From positions 1,984,001 through 2,048,000 of the forward strand of contig OZ241971.1 in NCBI GenBank assembly GCA_965204155.1: a DNA stretch of 64,000 nt, written 5' to 3'. The notes beneath the pieces are model-generated. The model was not told the DNA's origin and did not search any database. It saw nothing but the letters and a program-made list of their open reading frames with translations. The DNA is from UBA6522 sp965204155 (GTDB taxonomy: Bacteria > Pseudomonadota > Gammaproteobacteria > Steroidobacterales > Rariloculaceae). The position numbers and the translations under genes are program-made. Shown here one piece after another: positions 9,514 to 18,838 of this stretch; position 1 is the stretch's first letter; each line of letters opens with the position of its first letter.

Positions 9514-10445
9514 TGACCACGGCCGGTGCAGCACGATCCACGTCCTCGCCCGCCCGCATCGAACTGGCCGAACTCATTCGCCTGAGGCCGGCAGGCGAGT
9601 CCCTGAAGATCGGGGCGCTGCGGGTGCGGGCCATCGATGCCGGAGGCCACCTGTCACGGCTCAAGGGCCGCGGCGTGGAGTTCGACGAGTCGCGCCCGTA
9701 CCAGCCCGGCGACGATCTGCGGACCATGGACTGGAAGGTGACGGCGCGCACCGGCAAGCCCCATACCAAGGTGTTCCGGGAAGAGCGGGACCGCCCGGTC
9801 ATCCTCTGGCTCGACCTGCGCCGGCCCATGCTGTTTGCCACCCGTGGGGTCTTCAAGGCCGTGCGCGCCGCCCAGACCGCGGCACTGGTGGCATGGAGCG
9901 CCGTGGCCAACGGCGATCGCCTGGGCGGGCTGATCTTTTCCGACCGCGAGCACGTGGAACTCCGGCCGCGCCTGGGGCGCCGGGCCGCCTTGCGCGTGTT
10001 GCGGGTGATCAGCGACACGGCGTTCTGGGAATCTTCGCATGCCGCTGCCGCCGCCGCGGACCAGCCGCATACCCTCGAGCGCCTGACTCGCGTCGCCCGC
10101 CCGGGGAGCCAGATTTTCCTGCTCAGCGATTTCCGCGCGCTGGACCATTCATTCGAACGCCACCTGCGCCAGGTGGCGCGCCACAGCGACGTTTCGCTGG
10201 TGCACTTCTACGATCCGGTGGAGCGCAGTCTGCCGCCCCCGGGGCGCTACCGCGTGCTCGCCGGCAACCGTTCGGTCGCCATCGACACCGGCGCCGCCGC
10301 GGAACGCCGCGCCTACCGGGACCGGTTCCTGGAAAGGCATGCGCGGCTTGCGAAACTGGCGCGCTTTCCAGGTGTCCAACTCCTGGAATGCGGTACCGAC
10401 ATGGACCCGCAGAAGGTCTTGAGCGCACGTTTCGCAGGCAGATGA
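9513..10445 (+). CDS. DUF58 domain protein
   Basis: A 310-residue DUF58 protein. The hallmark 'GRGVEFDESRPYQPGDDLRTMDWKVTARTGKPHTKVFREERD' is intact at about residues 53-94, and a VWA-like core follows (VILWLDLRRPM; IFLLSDFRALD). The start overlaps the moxR stop (TGATG), indicating translational coupling. DUF58 proteins are regular partners of MoxR and VWA proteins in bat-type operons. Their exact role, perhaps adaptor or metal-dependent scaffold, is not established. Confidence 0.9.
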
Positions 10446-10930
10446 ATCCGGCATTGGACCCGACACAGCTCCCGTTGCGGGATATCCACCTTCCCGAGGC
10501 CATCGGCTGGTGGCCTCCCGCCTTCGGTTGGTGGATACTCGTGGGGGCAGTGCTCCTGGGCGCGGTGGTCTGGGCGCTCCGTTATCGCGCCGGCTGGCGC
10601 CACCGGGCCGCCTCGGTAGAATTGCAGGCGGCGCTGGCGACATTGCAGCGCGGCGGGGATCCTGTGCTCTGCGCACAACGCTTCTCCACGACGCTGAGGC
10701 GCTTCGCCATGACGACGAGCGATCAGCCCGACCGGGTGGCCGGCCTGACCGGGGAACCGTGGCTCGCCTGGCTGGACAGCCGCTGGGAGCGCGAGGCGTT
10801 CTCGCAGGGCGCCGGGCGAGGCCTGTTGTCGGCCCCCTGGGTCGGCGCCGGTCGACTGGACCGCGAGCATTGCCTTGAGCTGGGCCGTCTTTGCCAGGCC
10901 TGGATCAAGGCCCAGAAGAAGGGGGTTTAG
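10442..10930 (+). CDS. DUF4381 domain protein, single-pass membrane
   Basis: The 162-residue protein has the typical DUF4381 opening (LRDIHLPEAIGWWPPAFGWWILVGAVLLGAVVWAL) with one transmembrane helix at about residues 29-46. A cytoplasmic part follows, ending in 'LGRLCQAWIKAQ'. It overlaps the DUF58 gene by four bases (ATGA) and lies just before batA. It is a standard but uncharacterised member of MoxR/Bat operons. Confidence 0.88.
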   Translation: MNPALDPTQLPLRDIHLPEAIGWWPPAFGWWILVGAVLLGAVVWALRYRAGWRHRAASVELQAALATLQRGGDPVLCAQRFSTTLRRFAMTTSDQPDRVAGLTGEPWLAWLDSRWEREAFSQGAGRGLLSAPWVGAGRLDREHCLELGRLCQAWIKAQKKGV

Positions 10931-10933
10931 AAC

Positions 10934-11956
10934 ATGTGGCAACTGGCCTGGTGGTGGATGTTGCTGGCACTGCCGCTGCCGTGGCTGGTGCGCCGCTGGT
11001 CGACGCCCGATCCTGTCGATCGCGACGCCGCGCTCAGGGTTCCGGACCTCGAGGAGTTCGCCGGCCTCAGCGGTGCGGGCGGAACGGAAAGCGGATCCAC
11101 GGGCCGGTTGCTCCTGCTGTGGGGCATCTGGGCGCTGGTGATACTGGCGGCGGCGCGGCCCCAGTACGTGGGCGAGGCGACGGCCTTACCCGCAACCGGC
11201 CGGGATCTCCTCCTTGCCGTGGACCTCTCCGGCAGCATGGAGGAGCAGGACTTCCAGCTCAACGGCGAGTGGGTCGACCGGCTGACGGCCACCAAGGCCG
11301 TAGCCCGCGACTTCATCGACCGCCGGGTGGGCGATCGCATCGGCCTGATCCTGTTCGGTCGCGAAACCTATCTCCAGGCGCCCCTCACCTTCGACCGCCA
11401 GACCGTGCAGACGCTGCTGGACGAGGCAGTGATCGGGCTGGCAGGCAAGGAGACGGCCATCGGCGACGCCATCGGGCTCGGCATCAAGACCCTCACCGAC
11501 GCCGGCATCGACGAGAACCGCCGGGTGTTCATCATGCTGACCGACGGCGCCAACACCGCCGGGGCCGTGGACCCGCTCAAGGCAGCGGACCTGGCCCGGG
11601 AGCGGAGCATGGTGATCTACGCCATCGGCATCGGCGCCGACGCACTGATGGTCCGCTCGCTGTTCGGCGTGCGGCAGATCAATCCCTCCGCGGACCTGGA
11701 CGAGGAAACGCTCACCACCATCGCGGCGGGTACGGGGGGCCGCTATTTCCGTGCGCGGAATACAGAGGAATTCGAGCAGATCTACGCGCTGCTAGACGAA
11801 CTGGAGCCGGCGGCCAGCGACGAGACAGGATTCCGGCCCGTGAACGAACACTTCTATTGGCCGTTGGGCGCGGCGCTTGCGATGAGCCTGGTATGGGCGG
11901 CGGCGGCGCTGCGCAGGAGCGCCCGCGAGGTCGTCCTGGAGGCGGCCGATGGCTGA
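10934..11956 (+). CDS. batA: BatA-like VWA domain membrane protein
   Basis: The 340-residue protein has hydrophobic segments at residues 1-18 and about 57-75, a VWA domain with an intact MIDAS motif (AVDLSGSMEEQDF, near residue 93) and a C-terminal membrane helix (WPLGAALAMSLVWAAAAL). This is the BatA layout: membrane-anchored with the metal-binding domain outside the cytoplasm. A G-rich ribosome-binding sequence lies just upstream of the ATG. The end overlaps batBC by eight bases. Confidence 0.9.
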   Translation: MWQLAWWWMLLALPLPWLVRRWSTPDPVDRDAALRVPDLEEFAGLSGAGGTESGSTGRLLLLWGIWALVILAAARPQYVGEATALPATGRDLLLAVDLSGSMEEQDFQLNGEWVDRLTATKAVARDFIDRRVGDRIGLILFGRETYLQAPLTFDRQTVQTLLDEAVIGLAGKETAIGDAIGLGIKTLTDAGIDENRRVFIMLTDGANTAGAVDPLKAADLARERSMVIYAIGIGADALMVRSLFGVRQINPSADLDEETLTTIAAGTGGRYFRARNTEEFEQIYALLDELEPAASDETGFRPVNEHFYWPLGAALAMSLVWAAAALRRSAREVVLEAADG

Positions 11957-13706
11957 GTTTCATTTCGTCCGCCCGTTCTGGCTGCTGCTGTTGCCGGTGT
12001 GCTTCTGGCTGATCTGGCGGCTGGCGCGCGGCAGCGCGAACGCGGGCCGATGGCGGACCTGGGTGGATGAAGCCTTGCAACCGCTCGTCCTGACGGCCGC
12101 GGACAGCGCCATGCGGGGCAGGCGCTGGCTGCTGTCGGGTGCGGCAGCGGCGTGTACGCTGGCCGTCCTCGCGCTGGCCGGACCCACGTGGGAGCGGATG
12201 CCGGTGCCGGCGCTGCGGTCATCGGAGGCGCTGGTGGTCGTCCTCGACCTGTCCCGGTCCATGGATGCCGGCGACGTGGAACCGAGCCGGCTGGAGCGGG
12301 CCAAGCTGAAGCTGCTGTCGCTGCTGCAGCGGCGCGACAGCGGCCAGACCGGCCTGGTGGTCTTTTCCGCGCACGCCTTCACGGTGACGCCGCTGACGAC
12401 CGACACGAGGACCATCGCCGCGCTGGTGTCGAGCCTTTCCAGCGACATCATGCCCAGCCGCGGAAGCTATCCCGAGGCGGGTATCGGCCGCGCGGCCCAA
12501 TTGCTTCGCCAGGCTGCGGCCAGCCGCGGGGAGATCCTGCTGGTCAGCGACTCGGGCGTCTCCCCGGCCGCCGTTGAACTGGCCCGCGAGTTGCGCAGCG
12601 AAGGCATGATCCTGCACGTGATGGCCGTGGGAACCGTCCAGGGCGGGCCCATTCCCCAGGCCGGCGGCGGGTTTCTCAGCGACGGCCGCGGCCAGGTGGT
12701 GGTCAACCGCGTCAATCACGGCGCGTTGCAGCGCCTGGCCGAGGCGGGCGGCGGGCGGTTCGCCGTGCTGACGCCCGACGACCGGGACCTGGACCGGCTG
12801 TTCACCGGTTCGTCCGCATCCGCCGGCGTGCTGACCGACGACGGCGAGGAATTGCGCACGGAGATCTGGCGGGATCAGGGCGTCTGGCTGGTGCTCCTTC
12901 TGCTGCCCTTGCTGGCGTTGTCTTTCCGGCGCGGCTGGGTGGTGGTGTGTGTCGCGATGTTGACCCTGCCCGGTCAGCGCGTGGAGGCGCAGACCTGGGC
13001 CGACCTCTGGCAACGTCGGGATCAGCAGGGGCAGGCGGCCTTCGAGTCGGAAGATCACGCGCGGGCCAGCGAACTGTTCGAGGATCCCGCGTGGCGTGCC
13101 GCGGCGCAGTACCGCGACGGCCAGTTCGAGTCCAGCGCCGAGACGCTGGCACCGGCGCAAAGCGCGGACGGGCACTACAACCGCGGCAACGCGCTGGCGC
13201 GGGCCGGTGCCTTCGCCGAGGCGATCCAGGCCTACGATCAGGCGCTGGAAATCGAACCGCAACACGAGGACGCGCTGTTCAATCGCGACCTGCTCATGCA
13301 GCAGCCGCCGCAGCAGTCCCAGGGCGACAGCGGCGACGGCGAGTCGGGCGACGAAAGCGAGCAGCAGCAATCGGCGCAGAACCAGGGAGCGGAACAACCG
13401 GACGATTCGCCCGGAGAAGAGTCCGAATCCCGGAGCGAGCAGGGCGCCGATGAGGGTGAGGAGCAGGCGCGGCAACAGCCCGCGCCGGCGGAGGCGGGAG
13501 AGGAGCCACCGGAAGGCAATCCGGTACCGACCCCGGGCGATCTGGAAGAGTGGGCCTCGGAGCAGGCGGCGGAGCAATGGCTGCGGCGGATTCCGGAAGA
13601 TCCCGGCGGGCTGCTGCGGCGCAAGTTCCTGTACCAGTACCAGCGCCTGGGCATCGACCAGGACGGCAACTACGTCTGGCCCGGCGACGAGGAACAGCCC
13701 TGGTGA
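11949..13706 (+). CDS. batB: BatB-BatC fusion: VWA plus TPR protein
   Basis: The 585-residue product combines a BatB part with a BatC part. BatB has N-terminal membrane segments, MIDAS VVLDLSRSMDAGD near residue 95 and a further helix near 310-335. BatC is a TPR unit (YNRGNALARAGAFAEAIQAYDQALEI, about residue 413) and a long Gln/Glu-rich stretch, ending in 'AEQWLRRIPEDPGGLLRRKF'. Fused BatBC proteins are common in Gammaproteobacteria. In Bacteroides-type systems Bat proteins support aerotolerance and envelope stress resistance; that role here is inferred. Confidence 0.88.
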   Translation: MAEFHFVRPFWLLLLPVCFWLIWRLARGSANAGRWRTWVDEALQPLVLTAADSAMRGRRWLLSGAAAACTLAVLALAGPTWERMPVPALRSSEALVVVLDLSRSMDAGDVEPSRLERAKLKLLSLLQRRDSGQTGLVVFSAHAFTVTPLTTDTRTIAALVSSLSSDIMPSRGSYPEAGIGRAAQLLRQAAASRGEILLVSDSGVSPAAVELARELRSEGMILHVMAVGTVQGGPIPQAGGGFLSDGRGQVVVNRVNHGALQRLAEAGGGRFAVLTPDDRDLDRLFTGSSASAGVLTDDGEELRTEIWRDQGVWLVLLLLPLLALSFRRGWVVVCVAMLTLPGQRVEAQTWADLWQRRDQQGQAAFESEDHARASELFEDPAWRAAAQYRDGQFESSAETLAPAQSADGHYNRGNALARAGAFAEAIQAYDQALEIEPQHEDALFNRDLLMQQPPQQSQGDSGDGESGDESEQQQSAQNQGAEQPDDSPGEESESRSEQGADEGEEQARQQPAPAEAGEEPPEGNPVPTPGDLEEWASEQAAEQWLRRIPEDPGGLLRRKFLYQYQRLGIDQDGNYVWPGDEEQPW

Positions 13707-15520
13707 CAGAGAGATCGGACGGAATTAATGGCCGGTCGACCAACCGCATTTGGCGGGGTGGCATTTGGCGGGGTGGCATTCGGCGGGGTGGCATTCGGCG
13801 GGGTGGTATTCGGCAAGGGGATGTTCGGCGAGGCGGTCTTCCGCCCCTTGCCGGGAGGCTCTTTCCGCGGACTGTCGGACGCTGCCTGGCGTTGTTGCTG
13901 CTGGCGGCCGCGGGCGTCGCGGGCGCGCAGGACGTGACCCTGCGCGCCGCCGTGGACCGGTCCACGGTCCGCGAGAACGAGTCCTTTACCTATGTGCTGT
14001 CCGTGGAGGGACAGGTGCGCGACGAACCGGATGTCTCGTTGCTCGCAACCGACTTCGAGGTCCTGCAGCGGAGCCGGAACACCAGCATTCAGATGCTGGG
14101 CGGGCGCACCTCCCAGATCACCGAGTGGCGCTATCAATTGATGCCGACCGGTCCCGGCACGTTCACGCTGCCGCCCGTGGAAATGGTCGGTGCGCTGTCC
14201 AACCCGGTGGAGTTGCAGGTGCTGCCGGCGCTGGCGAGCGACGCTCCGGGCGATATTTTCCTGGAGGTGGAGATTTCGCCGGCCACCGCCTTCGTACAGT
14301 CCCAGGTGATCTACACGCAGCGGCTGTACCGTGCCGTCAGTACGGGGCGCTCCAGCCTCACCCCGCCCGACGTGACCGGCGGCGAATCCATCGTCGTGCC
14401 GCTCGGCGAGGATCGGGAGTACCAGACCGTGCGCGACGACCGCACGTTCATCGTGCTGGAGCGCCGCTACGCCGTCTTTCCCCAGGTCGCCGGCGAATTG
14501 ACCATCCAGCCCATGGTGTTCGAGGCGGTGGTCATCACCGCATCGGGGTTTTCCAGCCTGCAGCGGTTCCGGTCCGAGCCGGTCAGCCTGTCGGTGCTGC
14601 CGGCGGTGGCGCCCCCGCCGGAACTGGCCGGGGCGGCCTGGTTGCCGGCCGGCGGGGTGACCATCGAACAGCGCTGGAGCGGCGATCCCGAAGAGTTCAC
14701 GGCCGGCATACCCCAGACCCGAACCCTGAGGGTCGAGGTGGAGGGCGTGCTGGAGACGCAGATTCCCGACCTGTCGCTGTTCGAGACCGATACCCTGCAG
14801 CAATACGCGGATCAGCCGGAACTGGCCCGCGACAGCAGCGCCGACGGCACGCGCGCGGTGCGTACCGAGCGATTCGCCGTGATCGCCCAGGCGCCCGGGG
14901 CGTTGATCATCCCCGCGGTCGAGTTGCCGTGGTTCAACGTGGACAGCCGGGAATGGGAAGTGGCGCGCATCGAACCCAGGCAGGTCACTGTCCTGCCGAG
15001 CCGCGAACCGGGCGCGGAACCGGCACCGCCGCCGGTGACGGAGGACGCCCCGCCTGCAGAGTCCGGGGCATCAGGGCTGCGTATGTGGCAAGGCATCAGC
15101 GCCGGGCTGCTGGCGGCGTGGATGCTGACGCTGCTGGGCTGGCGGCAGAGTGGGCGCACCAGGCGCGCCGCCGCGCTCAGGCAACCTGTGGCCGAAGCCC
15201 CCAGGGTATCGGAGCGCCGCCTGTTGCGGCAGTTGCGGGCCGCCTGCAACATCAACGATGCCGGGTCGGCGCGGCGGTTGCTGCTCGCATGGGGGGCAGC
15301 GCGGTTCGGAGAGGAACCGAAGAGCCTCGGCGCGCTGGCCACAATGCTCCCGGCGGATCTGGCGTCGGCTATAGGTGATCTCGAGCGAAGCCTCTACGGA
15401 CCGGGATCGCCCGCCTGGAACGGCGCTGCGCTCAAGGCCGCCCTGGCCCAGGCCGACGCAGTGAACCGTTCCGGCACGGCAAAAGCGGGCGAGCGCGAAC
15501 TGCTGCCGCTATACCGTTGA
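13703..15520 (+). CDS. batD: BatD family membrane protein
   Basis: A BatD-type protein of about 605 residues. It has a signal segment (CLALLLLAAAGVAGA), beta-sandwich repeats (AAVDRSTVRENESFTYVLSVEG...) and a transmembrane helix near the C-terminus (ISAGLLAAWMLTLLGW), followed by a cytoplasmic tail. No ATG precedes the signal peptide in this frame. The likely start is a GTG at 13703 that overlaps the batBC stop (GTGA). This places about 50 residues, including Arg-Gly-rich repeats encoded by a 15-bp tandem repeat, before the signal segment. That unusual leader lowers confidence in the start, not in the gene. Confidence 0.82.
   Translation: MTERSDGINGRSTNRIWRGGIWRGGIRRGGIRRGGIRQGDVRRGGLPPLAGRLFPRTVGRCLALLLLAAAGVAGAQDVTLRAAVDRSTVRENESFTYVLSVEGQVRDEPDVSLLATDFEVLQRSRNTSIQMLGGRTSQITEWRYQLMPTGPGTFTLPPVEMVGALSNPVELQVLPALASDAPGDIFLEVEISPATAFVQSQVIYTQRLYRAVSTGRSSLTPPDVTGGESIVVPLGEDREYQTVRDDRTFIVLERRYAVFPQVAGELTIQPMVFEAVVITASGFSSLQRFRSEPVSLSVLPAVAPPPELAGAAWLPAGGVTIEQRWSGDPEEFTAGIPQTRTLRVEVEGVLETQIPDLSLFETDTLQQYADQPELARDSSADGTRAVRTERFAVIAQAPGALIIPAVELPWFNVDSREWEVARIEPRQVTVLPSREPGAEPAPPPVTEDAPPAESGASGLRMWQGISAGLLAAWMLTLLGWRQSGRTRRAAALRQPVAEAPRVSERRLLRQLRAACNINDAGSARRLLLAWGAARFGEEPKSLGALATMLPADLASAIGDLERSLYGPGSPAWNGAALKAALAQADAVNRSGTAKAGERELLPLYR
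13746..13835. repeat. 15-bp tandem repeat, six units
   Basis: Six consecutive 15-bp units follow the pattern GCATTYGGCGGGGTG. The first four are nearly identical and the last two diverge. Being a multiple of three, the repeat keeps the batD frame open and encodes an I(W/R)RGG pentapeptide array ahead of the signal peptide. Confidence 0.9.
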
Positions 15521-15654
15521 TCGCGCGCGCATGCCGGGACCCCGTGGCCACATGGGACGAAACGCTCGACTCGCCCATTGGCCGCACGCGCATGCCGGGA
15601 CCATCCGCTGACAGCGCCGCCCATCCGTTCGCCGGCGAGGCAGGTACGCCGCCG

Positions 15655-16074
15655 CTACCAGTGGCCCGTATTGCCCATGGAAGCCCAGGGCTCGAGCGGA
15701 GCCAGGGCACCGCCCTTCTGCAGCAGTTCGATGGAGATGTTGTCGGGGGAGCGGATGAAGGCCATGCGCCCGTCCCGGGGCGGACGGTTGATGGTGACGC
15801 CGGCTTGCATCAGCCGCTCGCAGGTGGCGTAGATGTCATCGACTTCGTAGGCGACATGGCCGAAGTTGCGGCCTTCACCGTAGGCTTCGGGATCCCAGTT
15901 GTAAGTGAGTTCCAGCGGGCACTCTTCCTGCCCTTCCGGAGCCACGAAAATGAGCGTGAACCGGCCGGCTTCGAAATCCGATCTCCGGGTCTGTTTCAAC
16001 CCCAGCTTGTTGCAGTAGAAGTCCAGTGACTCGTCAAGATCGCTTACTCTGACCATCGTATGCAGATATCGCAC
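15655..16074 (-). CDS. gloA: lactoylglutathione lyase (glyoxalase I)
   Basis: The 139-residue VOC-fold protein keeps all four metal ligands of glyoxalase I: His5, Glu55 (LELTYNW), His73 (FGHVAYEVDD) and Glu116 (ISIELL). It converts the methylglyoxal-glutathione hemithioacetal to S-lactoylglutathione in the cytoplasm. The start is GTG, with GGAGGATA at good spacing upstream. The length and lack of insertions match the nickel-type bacterial enzymes. Confidence 0.92.
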   Translation of the reverse strand: MRYLHTMVRVSDLDESLDFYCNKLGLKQTRRSDFEAGRFTLIFVAPEGQEECPLELTYNWDPEAYGEGRNFGHVAYEVDDIYATCERLMQAGVTINRPPRDGRMAFIRSPDNISIELLQKGGALAPLEPWASMGNTGHW

Positions 16075-16196
16075 CAGCTATCCTCCATCGTGCTTCGAAA
16101 ACGCTACGCAAACGCGGCGGCCCGCAGTATGCGCCCCGACTCGTATCGAGGTGCGTACCGGGGGCTGCCGGGCGCCATAGTCTATACCACCCTCCC

Positions 16197-17114
16197 ATGA
16201 GCAACGCCGCGCGCATCATCTTCGTCCCCGGGATGAAGCCCAAGCCGCCGCAGCGGATTCACCGCCAGGTGCTGGGCCGGTGCATGCGGGCGGGGCTCGA
16301 GCGCGTCGACCCGGATGCGGCGGCGCCGTTGCGGGACGGCGCCAGGTGCCTGAGCACGGCGGCGTGGACGCACGCCTTTTATCGAAAGCACCGCAATATC
16401 GAACTGGACAAGCGCAGCATCGAGCGCATCCTCGAGGAACCGGATCCCAGTCAACGCGACATTGAGGACATCGAGGCCTTCGCCAGGCGCAAGAGACGCG
16501 CCCTGCTCCGGCTGGGGCACGCGGCGCCCCTGTTCACGAGCCTGTTCGCACGGCGCTCGATGCGCCTGACCGTGACCGAGACCCACCGCTATCTCATGAA
16601 CTGGGGCGGGATCGCCACGGTGGTGCGCGACATCGTGCGCAAGGCGCTGGTGGATGCCTGGTCGGCGGGCGAGCAGGTGCTGCTGATCGGCCATAGCCTG
16701 GGCTCGGTCATCGCCTACGATACGCTCTGGGAACTCTCCCACGGTGAGCGTCGCGGCAACGGCCGCGTCAGCCTGTTCATGACCCTGGGCAGCCCCCTGG
16801 CAAGCCCCATGATCCTCCGGGGTGTGCAGGGCGCACGGTTATCGGGCCGGACGCGCTACCCGGATATCGTGGACCGGTGGCAGAATTTCTCGGCCCGCGG
16901 CGAAATTACGGCGCTGCACCCGAGGCTGGGGCCACGCTACGGCGAGATGGTGGAGCTGGGCTCGCTGGAGGCGTTGCAGGACTGCATCGGCTTCTACAAT
17001 CACTACCGCGATCGCGGCCGGCTGGATGTGCATACGTCGTACGGCTATCTCATCACCCGGCCGGTGGCCGAATCCATCGCCGGCTGGCTGCGAAAGGCCA
17101 ACGGCGCCGGCTGA
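16197..17114 (+). CDS. alpha/beta-hydrolase-like protein
   Basis: The 305-residue protein opens with a beta strand leading to 'IIFVPGMKPKPP' and has a nucleophile elbow GHSLGS (about residues 164-169), followed by 'FMTLGSPLASPMIL'. These are lipase/esterase-like alpha/beta-hydrolase features. There is no signal peptide, so a cytoplasmic place is likely. A candidate acid or His is not obvious (possibly the C-terminal 'VHTSYGYL'). The substrate is unknown. Confidence 0.7.
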   Translation: MSNAARIIFVPGMKPKPPQRIHRQVLGRCMRAGLERVDPDAAAPLRDGARCLSTAAWTHAFYRKHRNIELDKRSIERILEEPDPSQRDIEDIEAFARRKRRALLRLGHAAPLFTSLFARRSMRLTVTETHRYLMNWGGIATVVRDIVRKALVDAWSAGEQVLLIGHSLGSVIAYDTLWELSHGERRGNGRVSLFMTLGSPLASPMILRGVQGARLSGRTRYPDIVDRWQNFSARGEITALHPRLGPRYGEMVELGSLEALQDCIGFYNHYRDRGRLDVHTSYGYLITRPVAESIAGWLRKANGAG

Positions 17115-17116
17115 GC

Positions 17117-17217
17117 GACAACGTCTGGCCGGGCAGCGTGAACGGCAACGCTCGGCCGGGGAGCGGCAACGTTCGGCCGGGCAGGATTAACGGCAACGCT
17201 CGGCAGGGCAGGGCGAA
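17117..17217. repeat. degenerate tandem repeat in intergenic spacer
   Basis: Four imperfect units of 21-27 bp built around CGGCAACGYTCGGCCGGG fill the spacer between the hydrolase gene and the convergent OmpA-domain gene. I see no strong terminator in it. Confidence 0.6.
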
Positions 17218-17225
17218 CGCCCGTG

Positions 17226-18782
17226 CTACGGCGTGATCCGCACTTCGATGCGGCGGTTTCGCGCCCGTCCCTGGGCCGTCTCGTTGTTGGCGACAGGGCG
17301 CGTTTCCCCGAAGCCCAGCGAGCTGATCCGGTCGCCGGAGACTTCCAGCCGGCCGCTCAACCAGGCGCCCACCGCTTCGGCTCGGTCCCGCGACAGGGAC
17401 ATGTTGGAAATGGCGCCGCCATAGGAGTCGGTGTGACCCTCGACCACGACGCTGGACTGGGGAAATACGCCCACTGCCTCGCCGACCGCCTCCAGCAGCG
17501 GCGCGTGCGCCGGGTCGATCTGGGATGAACCGCTGGCAAAGGTCAGGCCCGTGAGGGTGATGACGACGCTGTCGCCTTCCCGCGATACCTGCGCCTGGTC
17601 GACGCTGAACAGGTTCTCGATCCGTTCGAACCGCTCGCGAACCCGCTCCTCGGCTTCAAGCTGCTGCACCAGTTCCACACGTTCCCGAAACACCCCGCCG
17701 AGCTGTTCGTCCAGCTCCCGGATCTCGTCCTCCAGCCCGGCGATGCGGATGCGGTTCTCGTCGATGTCGATCTGCAGTTGCTGCTCCCGCCGGCGAAGCG
17801 CTTCGATCCCGGCCACGAGATCCTCGATCATCGGTTCCGGTCCGGCGTCCAGCCGCGCTTCCTGCCCCGCGGCTGCGGCGACCTCCGCGAGACCTTCCTC
17901 GTACTCGAGAATGAGGTCCTCGACGGTCCTGTCCCGGTCCACCAGCTCGCGAACGCGTCCGGTCATGGAAATGGCGCGCCGAATCTCGTAGTCGGCCCGT
18001 GCGGCCAGTTGGCGGGCGGGTTCGACGTCGTAGCGGTCTTCGTCCAGCGCCGCCTCGGCCTGGGCGAGCAACGCCTCGGCCCGGGCGTGGGTGCGCGGCG
18101 CAAACTGGGGCACGCGATCAAGCGCCGCCTGGGCCAACAGCGCACGGGTCTGGCTCAGGTGCTGGGCCTTGATGGCGGTGAGCTCCGCATCGCGGTACAG
18201 GGTTTCCACGGCCGAAGGCTGGTCGCCCAAAGATGCCGACGGGGAGTTTTCCAGGCGCCGGCTGACCGCCCTGAAGTCGGCCTCGGCGTCGTTCCAGAGT
18301 TCCTCCGCGAACAGGTCCGCCCGCGCATCCATGGCATTCTCGCGAAGCTCGAGCAGGGTCGCGAAAGTGGCCGCGGCGGTCGTCGCGGTCGCTGCGGCCT
18401 GGGTGAACGCCGCTTCCGCGTCCGCCAGCCTGTTCTGGATTCGGCTGATGCTGCGCCCCCGGGCCAGGTCGTTTTCCGCCGCGGTGTAATCGCTCATTCC
18501 CGACTCGTAGGCGGTCGGCGCCAGCACGGATGCGTTGGCTGCGTCGGCCGCGGCCAGCGCCGCGTCCGCGGTCTGAAACAGCGGGCCGCGCAGATCCTGC
18601 GCGGACGTGTGGCACGGTAGCGCGACAGCCAACCACAGTATCGCAGCGACCGGCTGCCACCGTGCCCGCCACGGTCTCACAGGACCGGGGAGCAGGCGCC
18701 GGGGCTTCGCAACGCCGCCCGCCACGCCCGCCGACCCCGGTGCGGTCAGGGACCCGCCCCTGTCGTGCATCTCGGAAACCAT
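17226..18782 (-). CDS. OmpA-family peptidoglycan-binding protein
   Basis: The protein of about 518 residues has an extensive alpha-helical, Ala/Glu/Arg-rich middle (coiled coil likely, about residues 330-385). Its C-terminal OmpA-like domain has SSVVVEGHTDSYG and NMSLSRDRAEAVGAWL, the segments that bind peptidoglycan. The hydrophobic signal segment (VAAILWLAVALPCHTSA) begins about 47 residues from the ATG at 18782. A GTG at 18680 would give a more conventional signal peptide and may be the true start. It probably tethers the envelope to the wall. Confidence 0.8.
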   Translation of the reverse strand: MVSEMHDRGGSLTAPGSAGVAGGVAKPRRLLPGPVRPWRARWQPVAAILWLAVALPCHTSAQDLRGPLFQTADAALAAADAANASVLAPTAYESGMSDYTAAENDLARGRSISRIQNRLADAEAAFTQAAATATTAAATFATLLELRENAMDARADLFAEELWNDAEADFRAVSRRLENSPSASLGDQPSAVETLYRDAELTAIKAQHLSQTRALLAQAALDRVPQFAPRTHARAEALLAQAEAALDEDRYDVEPARQLAARADYEIRRAISMTGRVRELVDRDRTVEDLILEYEEGLAEVAAAAGQEARLDAGPEPMIEDLVAGIEALRRREQQLQIDIDENRIRIAGLEDEIRELDEQLGGVFRERVELVQQLEAEERVRERFERIENLFSVDQAQVSREGDSVVITLTGLTFASGSSQIDPAHAPLLEAVGEAVGVFPQSSVVVEGHTDSYGGAISNMSLSRDRAEAVGAWLSGRLEVSGDRISSLGFGETRPVANNETAQGRARNRRIEVRITP

Positions 18783-18838
18783 GCGATTATCATACGTCAA
18801 CGAACCGCCGGCCTGCAGGCCGGAATCCAGAGAACCGA

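Noticed and set aside
13746..13835. Possible CRISPR-like array
   Set aside because: Units are adjacent 15-bp tandem copies without spacers and keep the reading frame of batD.
15526..15602. Two 16-bp repeats between batD and gloA
   Set aside because: Two short copies (15526-15541 and 15587-15602) in a small spacer, with no further copies or structure that would suggest a function.
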